Part shown: one piece after another, positions 9,088-17,057 of the stretch
Numbering within the stretch: position 1 is the stretch's first letter
Layout of the letters: each line of letters starts with the position of its first letter
Source: Nitrosomonas sp. Is35
GTDB lineage: Bacteria > Pseudomonadota > Gammaproteobacteria > Burkholderiales > Nitrosomonadaceae
Direction: 5' to 3'
DNA length: 64,000 bases
Assembly (NCBI RefSeq): GCF_033063295.1
Contig: NZ_JAWJZH010000001.1
Coordinates: forward strand, 3,038,001-3,102,000
The notes under the pieces: generated by a model
What the model was told of the DNA's origin: nothing
Databases searched by the model: none
The model's input: the letters and a program-made list of their open reading frames with translations, nothing else
Program-made: the position numbers and the translations under genes

Positions 9088-9891
9088 GGGCCTGTTAACG
9101 CTATTTGATATAATTTGGTGATGGAAATCACCGAAACTCAATATCAACAGATCGAGCACTGCCTGCCGCGTCAGCGTGGCAACGTCAGCCATTCCAATCT
9201 GCAAGTTCTCAGTGCCATTCTTTACGTTGCCGAGCATGGCTGCAAGTGGCGAGGACTGCCCAAGCGATTCGGCAACTGGCATACCATCTATACCCGCATG
9301 AATCGCTGGGCAAAGAGTGGTGTACTGAGCCATGTATTTGGGCAACTTCAGCATCAGCAAATCATCCGTATCCGTATTGAAACTGTTTCGCTGGACAGCA
9401 CCAGCATCAAAGTCCATCCCGACGGTACGGGTGCGTTAAAAAAAACGGCCCCCAATCCATCGGAAAATCTCGAGGTGGATGGACCACCAAAATTCATCTG
9501 GTTGCCGCAGATTCCAGAACAACCATAAGCTTTGCCCTCTCGCCCGGTCACGCCCACGATGCGCCAGAGGGCAGGCAGCTTTTGCTTTCCCTCGGTCCCG
9601 TCAATACGCCCACCTACCTGCTGATGGATCGTGCTTATGAGGGCGACCAAACCCGGCAACTGGCACTAGATTTGGGTTACATCCCGGTTGTTCCGCCCAA
9701 AGCAAATCGCTTGTCACCCTGGGAATACAACCGTGCCATGTACAAAAAACGCAACGAGATCGAACGATTGTTCAGAAGGCTCAAGGGATTTCGCCGCATC
9801 TTCTCCAGGTTCGATAAGCTCGATGTCGTCTTCATCTCCTTTATCCACTTCGCTCTCATCGTCGAAGCAATCAGATTGTGTTAACAGACCC
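9088..9891 (+). mobile_element. IS5-family (IS427-group-like) insertion sequence, copy 1
   Basis: 804 bp bounded by GGGCCTGTTAAC on the left and GTTAACAGACCC on the right (one mismatch), flanked by TA on both sides (9086-9087, 9892-9893), consistent with a 2-bp target duplication. A wider reading as a 4-bp YTAR duplication gives TTAG and CTAG, which differ. It carries a two-frame transposase. Copy 2 at 20138-20941 is the same length and differs at about three bases, so transposition was recent. It interrupts the integrase gene. Confidence 0.95.
9121..9884 (+). CDS. IS5-family transposase in two frames (probable -1 frameshift)
   Basis: The first frame (ATG 9121, stop 9528) encodes the helix-turn-helix region and the first catalytic Asp in SLDSTSIKVHPDG. 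The second frame (to 9884) supplies TTKIHLVAADSRTT, the second Asp in LLMDRAYEGD and the catalytic Glu in YKKRNEIERLFRRLKGF. The frames join at a run of eight A at 9438-9445 (TTA AAA AAA ACG in frame 1); a -1 shift there reads on as KKNGPQSIGKSRGGW, the expected family sequence. All three DDE residues are present, so the element is probably active. Confidence 0.9.
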
Positions 9892-10276
9892 TAGTAAAAT
9901 GCTCAAAAGCGTTTCTTACCCTGGAGCTACCGTACATGGTTTACGAAGCTCATTTCGTGATTGGTGTGGCGACAAAACCAATTTTCCACGGGAAGTTTGC
10001 GAAGCAGCATTAGCTCATGTGATCGAGAACCAAACAGAAGCTGCTTACCGGAGGAGTGATTTATTCGAAAAGCGACGTAAATTAATGGCGAGGTGGGGAG
10101 ACTATATTAGTGATCACTGCAAATTATAGGAGGCCCGGCCCCAAGCCGCCGAGTTTTAGAAGATGGATAATTGCGGTAGTATCAGGAGTTCTGTGTGCTG
10201 AGGTTGGGTAAAGATCTTAAATCATTACAGTTAATTACCTCCAATGATTTCTGCCTCAACTCTGGAAACGGATTGG

Positions 10277-10303
10277 AACACCACCGGTAATACCGATGGT
10301 GTT
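10277..10303 (-). terminator. hairpin downstream of the protease pseudogene
   Basis: AACACCACCGGTA (10277-10289) and TACCGATGGTGTT (10291-10303) form a 13-bp stem with one mismatch and a 1-nt spacer. It lies about 70 nt past the end of the minus-strand protease reading frame. Confidence 0.5.
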
Positions 10304-10375
10304 TATTCATTAACAGTTGCCAGCTCTACGTGCACAAGCTACATCAAGAATGCCTGTTTTTATGTTATTGGTAAA

Positions 10376-11171
10376 CTAGCCATCTAAGATGCTGGAACCC
10401 AAAGAGCGTACAGCCGTATCACTTGGTCCATAAGAAACCACGCCTACTAGCGCGTTCATAAAACCAGACACAGATTGACCACTCGCAATATCCCCGAAAT
10501 TTTCCAAGAATGGACCGCCCGAGCTTCCTCCGGTCATATCCGCACCGAATTCGACCGTGTTGATTGAAGTTGGCCTTATAAGACTAAGAATCCACACGGT
10601 GCAACCAACTGGCGCGATCGAATGCCGCTGGATAACCGAAAATTGTTACATGATTGGGACTCAGAGCATTTAATAGATATCCATAATAACCTGTAATATT
10701 GCCGAGTTTTTGGCCAAGAAAATTATCTTGCATCTCAATTAACGCGAAATCTCCTGAATTGGGGACCTTACCTCCACCATTCACCCAATTATTAGTCGTT
10801 ATGGCATAAGCCCAATACCATTGTTCGTAGGGAGCGCTCCCATTATGAAATGCGGGAATGAATTTAAAATTCGTAAACCATTTCTTGTTGACTGCATCAT
10901 AAACACAATGACCAGCCGTGAGAATAAGGCGGGGCTTAACTACAGACGCTGTACACGTGTATTGATTTCCTACTGAGTCGCTAAAAAACAGTTTTCCTGT
11001 TGCGATAAATGGCCAAGAATTTTGTACCGTAGGAGCAGGACCAACCCTAGAGCTTGTAAAATAAGCACCGGCTGTACCAAAGGAATAAGGTGTAATATGT
11101 GAAGAATTAAATGGGAAAGACGAAAGGAAAGACTTGTTCGATATATTAATAGAATTAATTTTATTAATCAT
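10376..11171 (-). pseudogene. trypsin/V8-like serine protease, frameshifted
   Basis: Two overlapping minus-strand frames together make one S1-type (glutamyl endopeptidase-like) protease. The first (11171-10584) has the catalytic His in TAGHC (residue 88) and the Asp region SGDFALIEM; the second (10597-10376) has the catalytic Ser in GGSSGGPF. All three triad residues survive, but the frame changes within 10584-10597 and the first frame stops after HRVDS. A single-base indel explains this; a sequencing error cannot be excluded. No clear signal peptide is seen at the N-terminus. The gene lies next to the broken integrase, so it may be island cargo. Confidence 0.75.
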
Positions 11172-11286
11172 AGTCTTGAATTACATAATCGCCAGACGCC
11201 TTATCCGACACAAATTCATTAAATATCAACAACTTAGTTAAAGTACTGACCGTTTCCAGGCATGAATAATCATGTTCCTGATAGGA

Positions 11287-11673
11287 TTACTTCGTTGCCG
11301 CATAGTAAGAGTGCATTTGATTATCCCAGGATTTGTCTGCCATATCCGGCCAGTGGTTCTTATCAAACCCCGGTGCATTTCTGAGGCGATCCTTATCCAC
11401 ATTCAGCACAAAGTGTTTTTTGCCTGAATCAAACTTCAATCGGTACCAAGGCACCGCAAACAGCTTGCTGCCTATTCCCAAGATACCACCAAAAGACAGC
11501 ACCGCATAACACACATTACCGGAGGCTGTATCCAGCATGATTTCTTTAATGTTACCCAGTTTTTCACCACCCTCGTTGCAAACAACATTGCCAACGAGTC
11601 TTTCCGAACCTGTCAAACGAGTTTCAGATGCTTTATTATCAGTACCATGCGTATTGCGATCTGCGTCATTCAT
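11287..11673 (-). CDS. PRC-barrel domain protein
   Basis: 128 aa from ATG 11673, chosen because AGGAG lies about 7 nt upstream; the longer open frame to 11799 has no ribosome site. Residues 18-90 form a PRC-barrel: GSERLVGNVVCNEGGEKLGNIKEIMLD split by the usual Gly turns, then YAVLSFGGILGIGSKLFAVPW. PRC-barrel proteins of this small stand-alone type are common in stress and envelope gene sets, with no settled function. A copy of the 16-bp regional palindrome (11808-11823) is 135 bp upstream, linking it to the neighbouring small envelope genes. Confidence 0.88.
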   Translation of the reverse strand: MNDADRNTHGTDNKASETRLTGSERLVGNVVCNEGGEKLGNIKEIMLDTASGNVCYAVLSFGGILGIGSKLFAVPWYRLKFDSGKKHFVLNVDKDRLRNAPGFDKNHWPDMADKSWDNQMHSYYAATK

Positions 11674-11807
11674 ATAAACTCCTGTCAAAAACACTATGGA
11701 TATAGGATTTTCCAATCCTACCGGTGACCATCGGAATCCGATGATTGAAGGTACAAGAAAATTACCACACCTCGTTGTAAATAATACAAGCCAAACCACA
11801 TGCGGTC

Positions 11808-11823
11808 GGTTCGCTAGCGAACT
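11808..11823. promoter_or_regulatory. 16-bp palindromic site 1 of 10 (regional regulon motif), weak match
   Basis: GGTTCGCTAGCGAACT, itself a near-perfect palindrome, is a weaker match to TGTRCGNTANCGYACA, 135 bp upstream of the PRC-barrel gene. Confidence 0.5.
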
Positions 11824-11892
11824 TACGCTACATCAAACGCCAAATACAACGGAAACAAGGCACCCCGCCGGAATCAGCGGAAGCATTGATGT

Positions 11893-11946
11893 GCCGGTTC
11901 TCAATTAACTTCCTCTCCGTTGGGTAGAAGTTAATTGAGAACCGGC
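11893..11946. repeat. perfect 20-bp inverted repeat, 14-nt loop
   Basis: The left arm at 11893-11912 (GCCGGTTCTC then AATTAACTTC) is matched exactly in reverse complement at 11927-11946. It lies between the start of the PRC-barrel gene and the end of the OmpA-like gene, both on the minus strand. It could end the OmpA-like transcript, though it is about 100 nt past the stop and has no T-run. A related AGAACCGGCA occurs again near 11995. Confidence 0.75.
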
Positions 11947-12049
11947 AGTTAAACTGATCAAACCGAATTCTTAATTGCTACAGCTAATTTGCTTAGAACC
12001 GGCAATGAAGCCTACGCAATATCCTTTCACATTCCTGTGGATATTGCTT

Positions 12050-12874
12050 TCAGCGCGAGGTGATATTGCCATTGTCATCGGAAAGAACGATTTCCACGCG
12101 CCGGTTCAATTGGCGGCTACCTGCGGAATCGTTGCTGGCAACCGGATAAGCCTTACCATAACCACGAGAAACGATACGGTCGCCGCTGATCCCGCTATCG
12201 ATCAAAGCCACTCGCACAGCATTAGCGCGCCGTTCGGAGAGCTCCTGATTGTAGCTGTCACTGCCAATGCTGTCGGTATGGCCTTCGATCAACACTTTGC
12301 GCTGGGAATATTGCCTGAGAAAATTAGCCAGCTTCTGCACGGTGCGCATTCCGCCCGGTTCCAGTTGAGACTGATTGGTACGAAACAATACATCGCCTAA
12401 TGTGATGACCAGACCGCGCTCCGTTTTTATGGCATTGAGTTCTTTGAGCTGCATTTCCTGTTCGGCAATAAGCGCCTGATCGAATGCCACCTGCCGTTTG
12501 GATTCGTCCGCCTCGGCTGTTCTCGCGTCCAGGAGGATTTTGTCACGCTTTCCGCCGGCGTTAGTAACAGCTAATTCAGCCACTTTTCCCCTGGCGGTTT
12601 CCTGTGCGATAGCGACTTGTTGATTGGCCATATAGGCCAGATGATTGACTGCGGTATCGTTTTCCCTGTTGTTTAAAGCAGTGTCCGCTTTTTCCAGAAA
12701 GCTGCTGGCTTCTTTCAATTCAAGTGCTGCCATATTGGTGATTTGGGGATTGGTTTGTGCATTGTTGTAATTGCGATGCGCTTCAGTCAGCGATGCATTC
12801 TGCGGTACCGAGCTGCAACCGGAAGCAGCAGCGGCAGCTATCAGAATCATAGAGAAATACCAGTTTCTTTTCAT
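12050..12874 (-). CDS. OmpA-family lipoprotein with N-terminal DUF4398 region
   Basis: 274 aa. The signal peptide ends in lipobox ASGCSS (Cys 20), so it is a lipoprotein. Residues about 25-110 resemble the DUF4398 helical region seen in the next gene upstream (AHRNYNNAQ...LKEASSFLEKADTALNNREND), followed by a coiled segment. Residues about 155-270 form an OmpA C-terminal peptidoglycan-binding domain: TNQSQLEPGG, EGHTDSIGSDSYNQELSERRA and NRRVEIVLSD. It should tether the outer membrane to the wall. It follows the DUF4398 lipoprotein gene by 18 nt in the same direction, so the two form an operon, and may derive from a shared ancestral domain. Confidence 0.92.
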   Translation of the reverse strand: MKRNWYFSMILIAAAAASGCSSVPQNASLTEAHRNYNNAQTNPQITNMAALELKEASSFLEKADTALNNRENDTAVNHLAYMANQQVAIAQETARGKVAELAVTNAGGKRDKILLDARTAEADESKRQVAFDQALIAEQEMQLKELNAIKTERGLVITLGDVLFRTNQSQLEPGGMRTVQKLANFLRQYSQRKVLIEGHTDSIGSDSYNQELSERRANAVRVALIDSGISGDRIVSRGYGKAYPVASNDSAGSRQLNRRVEIVLSDDNGNITSR

Positions 12875-12892
12875 GATAAATTCCTTTCAGGA

Positions 12893-13288
12893 TTATTGGG
12901 TTTGACGATCTATTTCTTTGCGCAGCACGCGGCTATCTTCCTGCAAAGCATCGGCTGCTTTCTGAGCCTTGGATGAACGCGCCATCGTTCCAGCCAGCTT
13001 GGCATCAATCTGAGCTTGCTCGGCTAGTTGCCGTGCCAGTTCATAATTTCTCTCCGTCATCGCGCGCTCGGCCGCATCCATTTTTTCCATCGCAGACTTG
13101 AGCTGTACCGGTGCAAATTCATTGCTGCCAGCACTCAGGGCATTATTCACCGCGGCTTTTGAAACCGCCATTTGTTCAGTCGGTGCCGGAATGCTTGCGC
13201 AACCTGCGATAAAGATGGCGGAGATTACTGCCACACCGGCTGTGAGCATCATTTGATGCGATTTTGTGTAATAAGAGTTCTTCATCAT
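12893..13288 (-). CDS. DUF4398 lipoprotein
   Basis: 131 aa with a signal peptide and lipobox IAGCAS near residue 30. The mature part is almost wholly alpha-helical and Ala/Glu-rich (KSAMEKMDAAERAMTERNYELARQLAEQAQIDAKLA), matching DUF4398. It is the first gene of an operon with the OmpA-like lipoprotein, and the regional palindrome lies 168 bp upstream of its start (13456-13471). A structural envelope role is inferred; no enzymatic motif is present. Confidence 0.85.
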   Translation of the reverse strand: MMKNSYYTKSHQMMLTAGVAVISAIFIAGCASIPAPTEQMAVSKAAVNNALSAGSNEFAPVQLKSAMEKMDAAERAMTERNYELARQLAEQAQIDAKLAGTMARSSKAQKAADALQEDSRVLRKEIDRQTQ

Positions 13289-13455
13289 CCTTTATCCATT
13301 GAATTAAATTTTGAACACAATTGTTGCAATGAATATTTATCACCCTTGTAACAATTGACTATTGATTGATAACTGGATCCAGATGAACCTAGCTTGGAAA
13401 TCAACCGGCTCTAAGATCATCGGAAGCCATTAGATGCTCTTTCTAAACAAAACAC

Positions 13456-13471
13456 AGTTCGCTAGCGCACA
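13456..13471. promoter_or_regulatory. 16-bp palindromic site 2 of 10
   Basis: AGTTCGCTAGCGCACA matches TGTRCGNTANCGYACA except at positions 1 and 4. It is 168 bp upstream of the DUF4398-OmpA lipoprotein operon, in a 333-bp gene-free gap (13289-13621) that otherwise holds only the terminator at 13545-13569. Confidence 0.65.
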
Positions 13472-13544
13472 TAAGTACCACGGCGAAGAATTGGAGGTGA
13501 CAAAGCGAATCAATCAGTGACCCGTATCAGTTATTACAAATACA

Positions 13545-13569
13545 AAACCCCGCTCAAGGAGCAGGGTTT
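13545..13569 (-). terminator. terminator of the PEP-CTERM gene
   Basis: AAACCCCGCTC (13545-13555), loop AAG, GAGCAGGGTTT (13559-13569): an 11-bp stem with one mismatch. Read on the minus strand it ends in TTTTGTATTTG, fitting rho-independent termination of the gene ending at 13622. Confidence 0.75.
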
Positions 13570-13621
13570 CGATGCGATACCCGATCTAGAATTATTTTCT
13601 AATGCTAGAAAAATCCTTTAT

Positions 13622-14155
13622 TTATGCAGCATAAACCGGCGAAAACTTAGTTTCTCTGCGAAATAACGAAAAACCGACTAATCCTAGACCGACAAACAAC
13701 ATGGCGTAGGTTTCGGGTTCAGGAACTGGCGAAATCTGGAAATTCCCAGAATAAGAACCGCTGTTATTCGGCCCGATAATATGACCCTCGACCAGCAGTT
13801 GATAGTTATCAGCAGCACTCAGCGGGCCGAAAGAAAAAACCGAAGTAGAACCGGCTATGCCCGAAGCTACCAGTGTAGCCGTAGAAGCATCAACCAATGC
13901 AAAGCTATCGATAAAGACATTAAAACCTAACAGATTAAAACCGCTGGTTACACTGGCTCCACCGCTCAACGCATCGAACGGTAACGTCACTGGATGAACG
14001 TCGCTGAAAGTTGAGGTTACTACATCATCGTTACCGAAAATCGCATTCCATGAAGGCGAAAATACCGGTGGTGTCAGCGCAGCACTGGCTGTTCCAATAC
14101 CTAATCCGAATGATAGCGCTATGACAGCAGTCAGTACTTGTAAATTTTTTTTCAT
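13622..14155 (-). CDS. PEP-CTERM sorting-signal protein
   Basis: 177 aa from ATG 14155, with AAAGG upstream. An N-terminal signal peptide (MKKNLQVLTAVIALSFGLGIGTASA) and a C-terminal PEP-CTERM signal (SPVPEPETYAML, membrane segment, RRE basic end) flank a secreted body of unknown fold. PEP-CTERM proteins are processed by an exosortase and usually belong to exopolysaccharide or biofilm matrix systems; no exosortase gene is in this window. The open frame extends 18 codons upstream to 14209 but without a ribosome site. A palindrome at 14236-14260 lies 81 bp upstream. Confidence 0.9.
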   Translation of the reverse strand: MKKNLQVLTAVIALSFGLGIGTASAALTPPVFSPSWNAIFGNDDVVTSTFSDVHPVTLPFDALSGGASVTSGFNLLGFNVFIDSFALVDASTATLVASGIAGSTSVFSFGPLSAADNYQLLVEGHIIGPNNSGSYSGNFQISPVPEPETYAMLFVGLGLVGFSLFRRETKFSPVYAA

Positions 14156-14235
14156 AATAATTACCTTTAAAGTCAATGCATTTCTTAAAGAATTTTTAAA
14201 AAATGGCAATCATAGTTTGGATTAGGAGATATTGA

Positions 14236-14260
14236 TTTTGGTTAACTACGTTAACTAAAA
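14236..14260. promoter_or_regulatory. GTTAAC-centred palindrome upstream of the PEP-CTERM gene
   Basis: TTTTGGTTAAC (14236-14246), TAC, GTTAACTAAAA (14250-14260): 10 of 11 arm bases pair. Its shape and position suggest a regulator binding site for the PEP-CTERM gene; it is unrelated to the TGTRCG palindrome. Confidence 0.5.
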
Positions 14261-14331
14261 TGGCAACTTCACTTACATACCTTTTCATCAAACACAATTA
14301 ATTACATTTTCATACTAGTCCTTCTTGATGA

Positions 14332-14559
14332 CTCACTCGGTGCGGTATAACACTTAAGATTAAAATAAACTCAGATTTTCCATTCGTATCTATCCGGAAT
14401 GAGAAATATGAGCTGGTTAATTTAACTGTGGAGCGAAACAAGCGGAATCTAGCTGACTTACTGAAGAATCGTGAAGAATATTCCAGCGCGTATTTGGACT
14501 CATTCCGGATCCGGAACAACAGTGAATTTCTAGCTGTTGCCCAGGTATTCCAGCATTGA
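14332..14559 (+). pseudogene. possible gene remnant, unidentified
   Basis: In the 452-bp gap 14156-14607 the plus strand is open for 75 codons with no start codon and ends at TGA 14557-14559. The translation is protein-like (FVSIRNEKYELVNLTVERNK, later NREEYSSAYLDSFRIRNNSE) but I recognise no family. The opposite-strand frame 14519-14310 reads poorly. It may be the 3' end of a lost gene or chance. The rest of the gap holds the palindrome at 14236-14260 and nothing else I can support. Confidence 0.25.
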
Positions 14560-14607
14560 GTCCGGATTTACATCGTTCGTAGAATCATTTTAATATTTAA
14601 ACGGATA

Positions 14608-14838
14608 CTACTTTTTATTCCGCTTATCACCGACCTCATGGCCTACGACGCCACCGACCGCCGCACCGCCGACCGTCCCGAGAGCACTGCCCCCCGTAAG
14701 GATGGCGCCGCCGACAGCACCGGCACCCGCACCGATCGCCGTGTTTCTATCCTGTGCCGACATTCCTGCGCAGCCTATTAAACCGGCTATCACTGCTAGG
14801 GTCACAGCACTGGCTGTAATTGTTCGCATCATTTTCAT
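14608..14838 (-). CDS. small glycine-zipper lipoprotein
   Basis: 76 aa with signal peptide and lipobox IGCAG (Cys 23). The mature part is a glycine-zipper membrane segment (AIGAGAGAVGGAILTGGSAL then GTVGGAAVGGVVGHEVGDKR), as in OsmB/YMGG-type outer-membrane lipoproteins induced by osmotic or envelope stress. It is the last of three small minus-strand genes (15469, 15169, 14838), so co-transcription is likely. Confidence 0.85.
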   Translation of the reverse strand: MKMMRTITASAVTLAVIAGLIGCAGMSAQDRNTAIGAGAGAVGGAILTGGSALGTVGGAAVGGVVGHEVGDKRNKK

Positions 14839-14893
14839 TGCAGCACCTTATCGTCGAATATCGAGATATAGGGAATTCCTATACGCATCAAAC

Positions 14894-15169
14894 TTATTTG
14901 TTACCTTTGACAGCGGCACTGAGTGTGTTCCAGGCGCTTTCCGCACCGCTCTTCATATGTTCCCAGGCTTCCTCGCTCGCTTCGCTCAGCTCTTTCAGCT
15001 TGGACTTCGTGGCGCCAATCTTCTGTTCCAGTTCTTCGATTTGATTTTCATATTCGATACGGACATCGGCTGCGGAATTCTTCGCCTCAGCTTTCAATTC
15101 TGCCAATTTAGCCTGCGCCAACTCGACTTCGGCTTCTATTTTTTGTTTGTATGCTTCTTTTGTGCTCAT
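14894..15169 (-). CDS. small coiled-coil protein
   Basis: 91 aa, highly charged and continuously helical (KIEAEVELAQAKLAELKAEA, then IEELEQKIGATKSKLKELSE), ending in an amphipathic AWEHMKSGAESAWNTLSAAV segment. No signal peptide, so it should be cytoplasmic. Such proteins occur beside BON/CsbD-type stress genes in many proteobacteria; function unknown. It lies 55 nt upstream of the glycine-zipper gene and 84 nt downstream of the next lipoprotein gene in the same direction. Confidence 0.75.
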   Translation of the reverse strand: MSTKEAYKQKIEAEVELAQAKLAELKAEAKNSAADVRIEYENQIEELEQKIGATKSKLKELSEASEEAWEHMKSGAESAWNTLSAAVKGNK

Positions 15170-15253
15170 AATATTTCTCCAATGTGAATAGATCCGGAAT
15201 TGTTTTCAGACTTTCCGGTGAGTCCGGTCAAAAATGACCCAATAGAACAAAAG

Positions 15254-15469
15254 CTAATTAGTAGCATCTTTAATTGTTTCTTTTATTTCTTTGCCAGTAC
15301 TTTTCAATTTATCACCGGCATCTTCGGCAGCATCGCGCACCTTCTCGCCGGGGCGCTGATCCAGAATGTCATCGACGTTATCCTTGACTGCTGAGGAATT
15401 CGCATTATTTTGGTCACAAGCGGATAGCGTTATGAGTGCGGCAATGATGAGGGGATAGCATGGTTTCAT
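15254..15469 (-). CDS. small helical lipoprotein
   Basis: 71 aa with lipobox LSACDQ (Cys 18). The mature part is charged and helical (VDDILDQRPGEKVRDAAEDA, DKLKSTGKEIKETIKDAT), like other small entericidin- or CsbD-like stress lipoproteins, though I cannot assign it to a named family. The regional palindrome at 15583-15598 is 114 bp upstream, and two more small genes follow in the same direction. Confidence 0.75.
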   Translation of the reverse strand: MKPCYPLIIAALITLSACDQNNANSSAVKDNVDDILDQRPGEKVRDAAEDAGDKLKSTGKEIKETIKDATN

Positions 15470-15582
15470 TTGTATTGCTCCATTTTAAGTTTTGCTAAGT
15501 TCTATACTGACTTGGCATTTTCTGTTGCACGTTCTTAACTTTCTAAGACTTTTACAGTTTAATGACACTATTGAATACCATC

Positions 15583-15598
15583 TGTACGGTGTCGCACA
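15583..15598. promoter_or_regulatory. 16-bp palindromic site 3 of 10
   Basis: TGTACGGTGTCGCACA, flanked by C and TA, 114 bp upstream of the small lipoprotein gene starting at 15469. Confidence 0.7.
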
Positions 15599-15647
15599 TA
15601 ATGAGAAAGAAACCTGATTCCAGCGTTTGCAGTTTATCCGGTAACGG

Positions 15648-15788
15648 CTACCGGCCCTGAATGACGCGAAGCAGGATGACTATCAGCGCAATCACTAAAA
15701 GAATGTGAATAAGCCCTCCGAGGGTGTACGAGGAAACCAAACCCAGTAGCCACAAGATGATCAAGATGAGTGCAATTGATTCAAGCAT
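15648..15788 (-). CDS. 46-aa membrane protein (lmo0937/DUF5670-like)
   Basis: A short frame beginning ATG 15788, with AAGGAG 9 nt upstream, encodes MLESIALILIILWLLGLVSS followed by YTLGGLIHILLVIALIVILL and RVIQGR: two hydrophobic segments with a Gly-rich turn, the pattern of the lmo0937 family. The family is widespread and its function unknown. A weak, partial version of the regional palindrome may lie at 15848-15863, about 60 bp upstream. The small size lowers certainty, but the ribosome site and the family pattern support it. Confidence 0.75.
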   Translation of the reverse strand: MLESIALILIILWLLGLVSSYTLGGLIHILLVIALIVILLRVIQGR

Positions 15789-15917
15789 TTTTACTTCTCC
15801 TTGATAGTTCACTATTTGATGATATTTTTACGGCGAATCCTGCGGATAATGCGCTACCGTCCCGGCACATTGCGGCGCGATTCTCAGGAAAACCCAGATT
15901 CACTATGCCATTCTGCG

Positions 15918-17057
15918 CTAGAAGTGATAGTGGGCTCCGACTCCGATATATTCCACTTTGTTTTTAAAAAACTGCCCGCTCGAAGAGTGTCCGTCAAAGT
16001 ACTCGACCAGTAACTGAAGTTTCCTGCCAAGCACTTGCAAATTCTCAAACTCAATCCCGGCTCTGGCCGATATATCCGTACCCCAGTTATTTTCTTGAAA
16101 ATTTTTGAAGTCAGCCGCCAGGATTGGCCGCACGGGGGCAGATCCGATGCGCCATGGGCTGCGAAACTCAGCGCCGTATTGCACCATCCATACTTTGAGT
16201 GCAGAAGGTTCTTTATGAAACAGCCCGCCTCCGCCGCCATACAAGCGCACACCATAAGGAAACTCATAAGACAACCTCAGATCCACGCCTTCATAGCTGA
16301 GATTAACGCGCTCAAATGCAGAGCCTTCTTTGCGCAGCAGAAATTCGTCACCCAAATGTGAACTTTGATGATAAATGCGGCCAAAGGCTGAAAATTGTTT
16401 TGCCCGGAAACTTGAATATACCGATGCAATAAAATCGGAGTTCACCAGATCCGAAGATGGCGCACCCAGATTGAAGTCACTGAAGACGCCACCTTGCAGT
16501 CCGACTTCCCACTGTGCGACAGACTCCCCTAAATTCCTGCGGTAAATCGGTATCGTTTCACCGAAGCTCACGGAAGCGATATTTCTGCCATCAAAATTAT
16601 CGTTCTGGAAATTGCGGTAAGCGGCCGTGAAATGCGCCCAGCGGGGATCCGCTAATAACGGCTTGAATAGATGGCCAGCGGGTAAGAGTCCGGTGGGTAA
16701 CAATGCAGGATTGGCGGCTACGGCCGCCGGTTTCCCGGAAAATTGCTTGACCGGCTGCGAAGAAGCATTAGCCGCCGGTGGCTGGTACGTGACTTCCGCA
16801 ATCCTGACCGCATTCACGCCTGGAATCTCCGACAACACCCGCACCACGTTTGCTCGATCAACATTGCCTAAACTACCCGCAGGCAAAGTTATGGTGCCAT
16901 CCTGTACGGTCAATGATGGAATATCCAGCATCAATGTATGCTTTAACACGGCGGCCGCATAACCGGCAATGTAAGTATCATCCGGTATTGCAGCATGCAC
17001 TGCCTGCGCTGCTAGCAGCATGACTGCCAATGCTGCGGCAGATCGCAGATAAACCAT
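15918..17057 (-). CDS. outer-membrane protein, DUF1207-like, with BON-like N-terminal region
   Basis: 379 aa with a signal peptide cleaved near AVHAA. Residues about 25-90 (DDTYIAGYAAAVLKHTL...IPGVNAVRIAEV) resemble a single BON-type alpha/beta unit; the rest is beta-rich with alternating hydrophobic strands (VNLSYEGVDLRLSYEFPYGV) and ends in HYHF, the terminal aromatic of outer-membrane barrels. DUF1207 proteins are outer-membrane proteins of unknown role. The start codon overlaps the stop of the upstream BON lipoprotein gene (TAATG), so the two are translationally coupled and probably work together. Confidence 0.8.
   Translation of the reverse strand: MVYLRSAAALAVMLLAAQAVHAAIPDDTYIAGYAAAVLKHTLMLDIPSLTVQDGTITLPAGSLGNVDRANVVRVLSEIPGVNAVRIAEVTYQPPAANASSQPVKQFSGKPAAVAANPALLPTGLLPAGHLFKPLLADPRWAHFTAAYRNFQNDNFDGRNIASVSFGETIPIYRRNLGESVAQWEVGLQGGVFSDFNLGAPSSDLVNSDFIASVYSSFRAKQFSAFGRIYHQSSHLGDEFLLRKEGSAFERVNLSYEGVDLRLSYEFPYGVRLYGGGGGLFHKEPSALKVWMVQYGAEFRSPWRIGSAPVRPILAADFKNFQENNWGTDISARAGIEFENLQVLGRKLQLLVEYFDGHSSSGQFFKNKVEYIGVGAHYHF

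Larger units (their letters stand above)
8151..10129 (+). pseudogene. P4-type tyrosine integrase, interrupted by an IS5-family element
   Basis: The 5' part (8151-9087) encodes a DUF4102 arm-binding domain, a core-binding domain and the first catalytic Arg in TACRSSEARG. The 3' part (9894-10129) encodes HGLRSSFRDW (HxxR), ALAHVIENQTEAAY and the Tyr region. Deleting 9088-9891 with one TA copy restores one continuous frame across DVAIS-KMLKSV of about 390 codons, the normal size for this family. The gene lies directly after tRNA-Ser, the typical place for an integrative element of this class. In its present state it cannot make a full integrase, so any associated island is probably stranded. I did not find the matching right attachment repeat. 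Confidence 0.93.

Noticed and set aside
15848..15863. Eleventh palindromic site upstream of the 46-aa membrane protein
   Set aside because: AATGCGCTACCGTCCC matches only the centre and left half; too weak to count.
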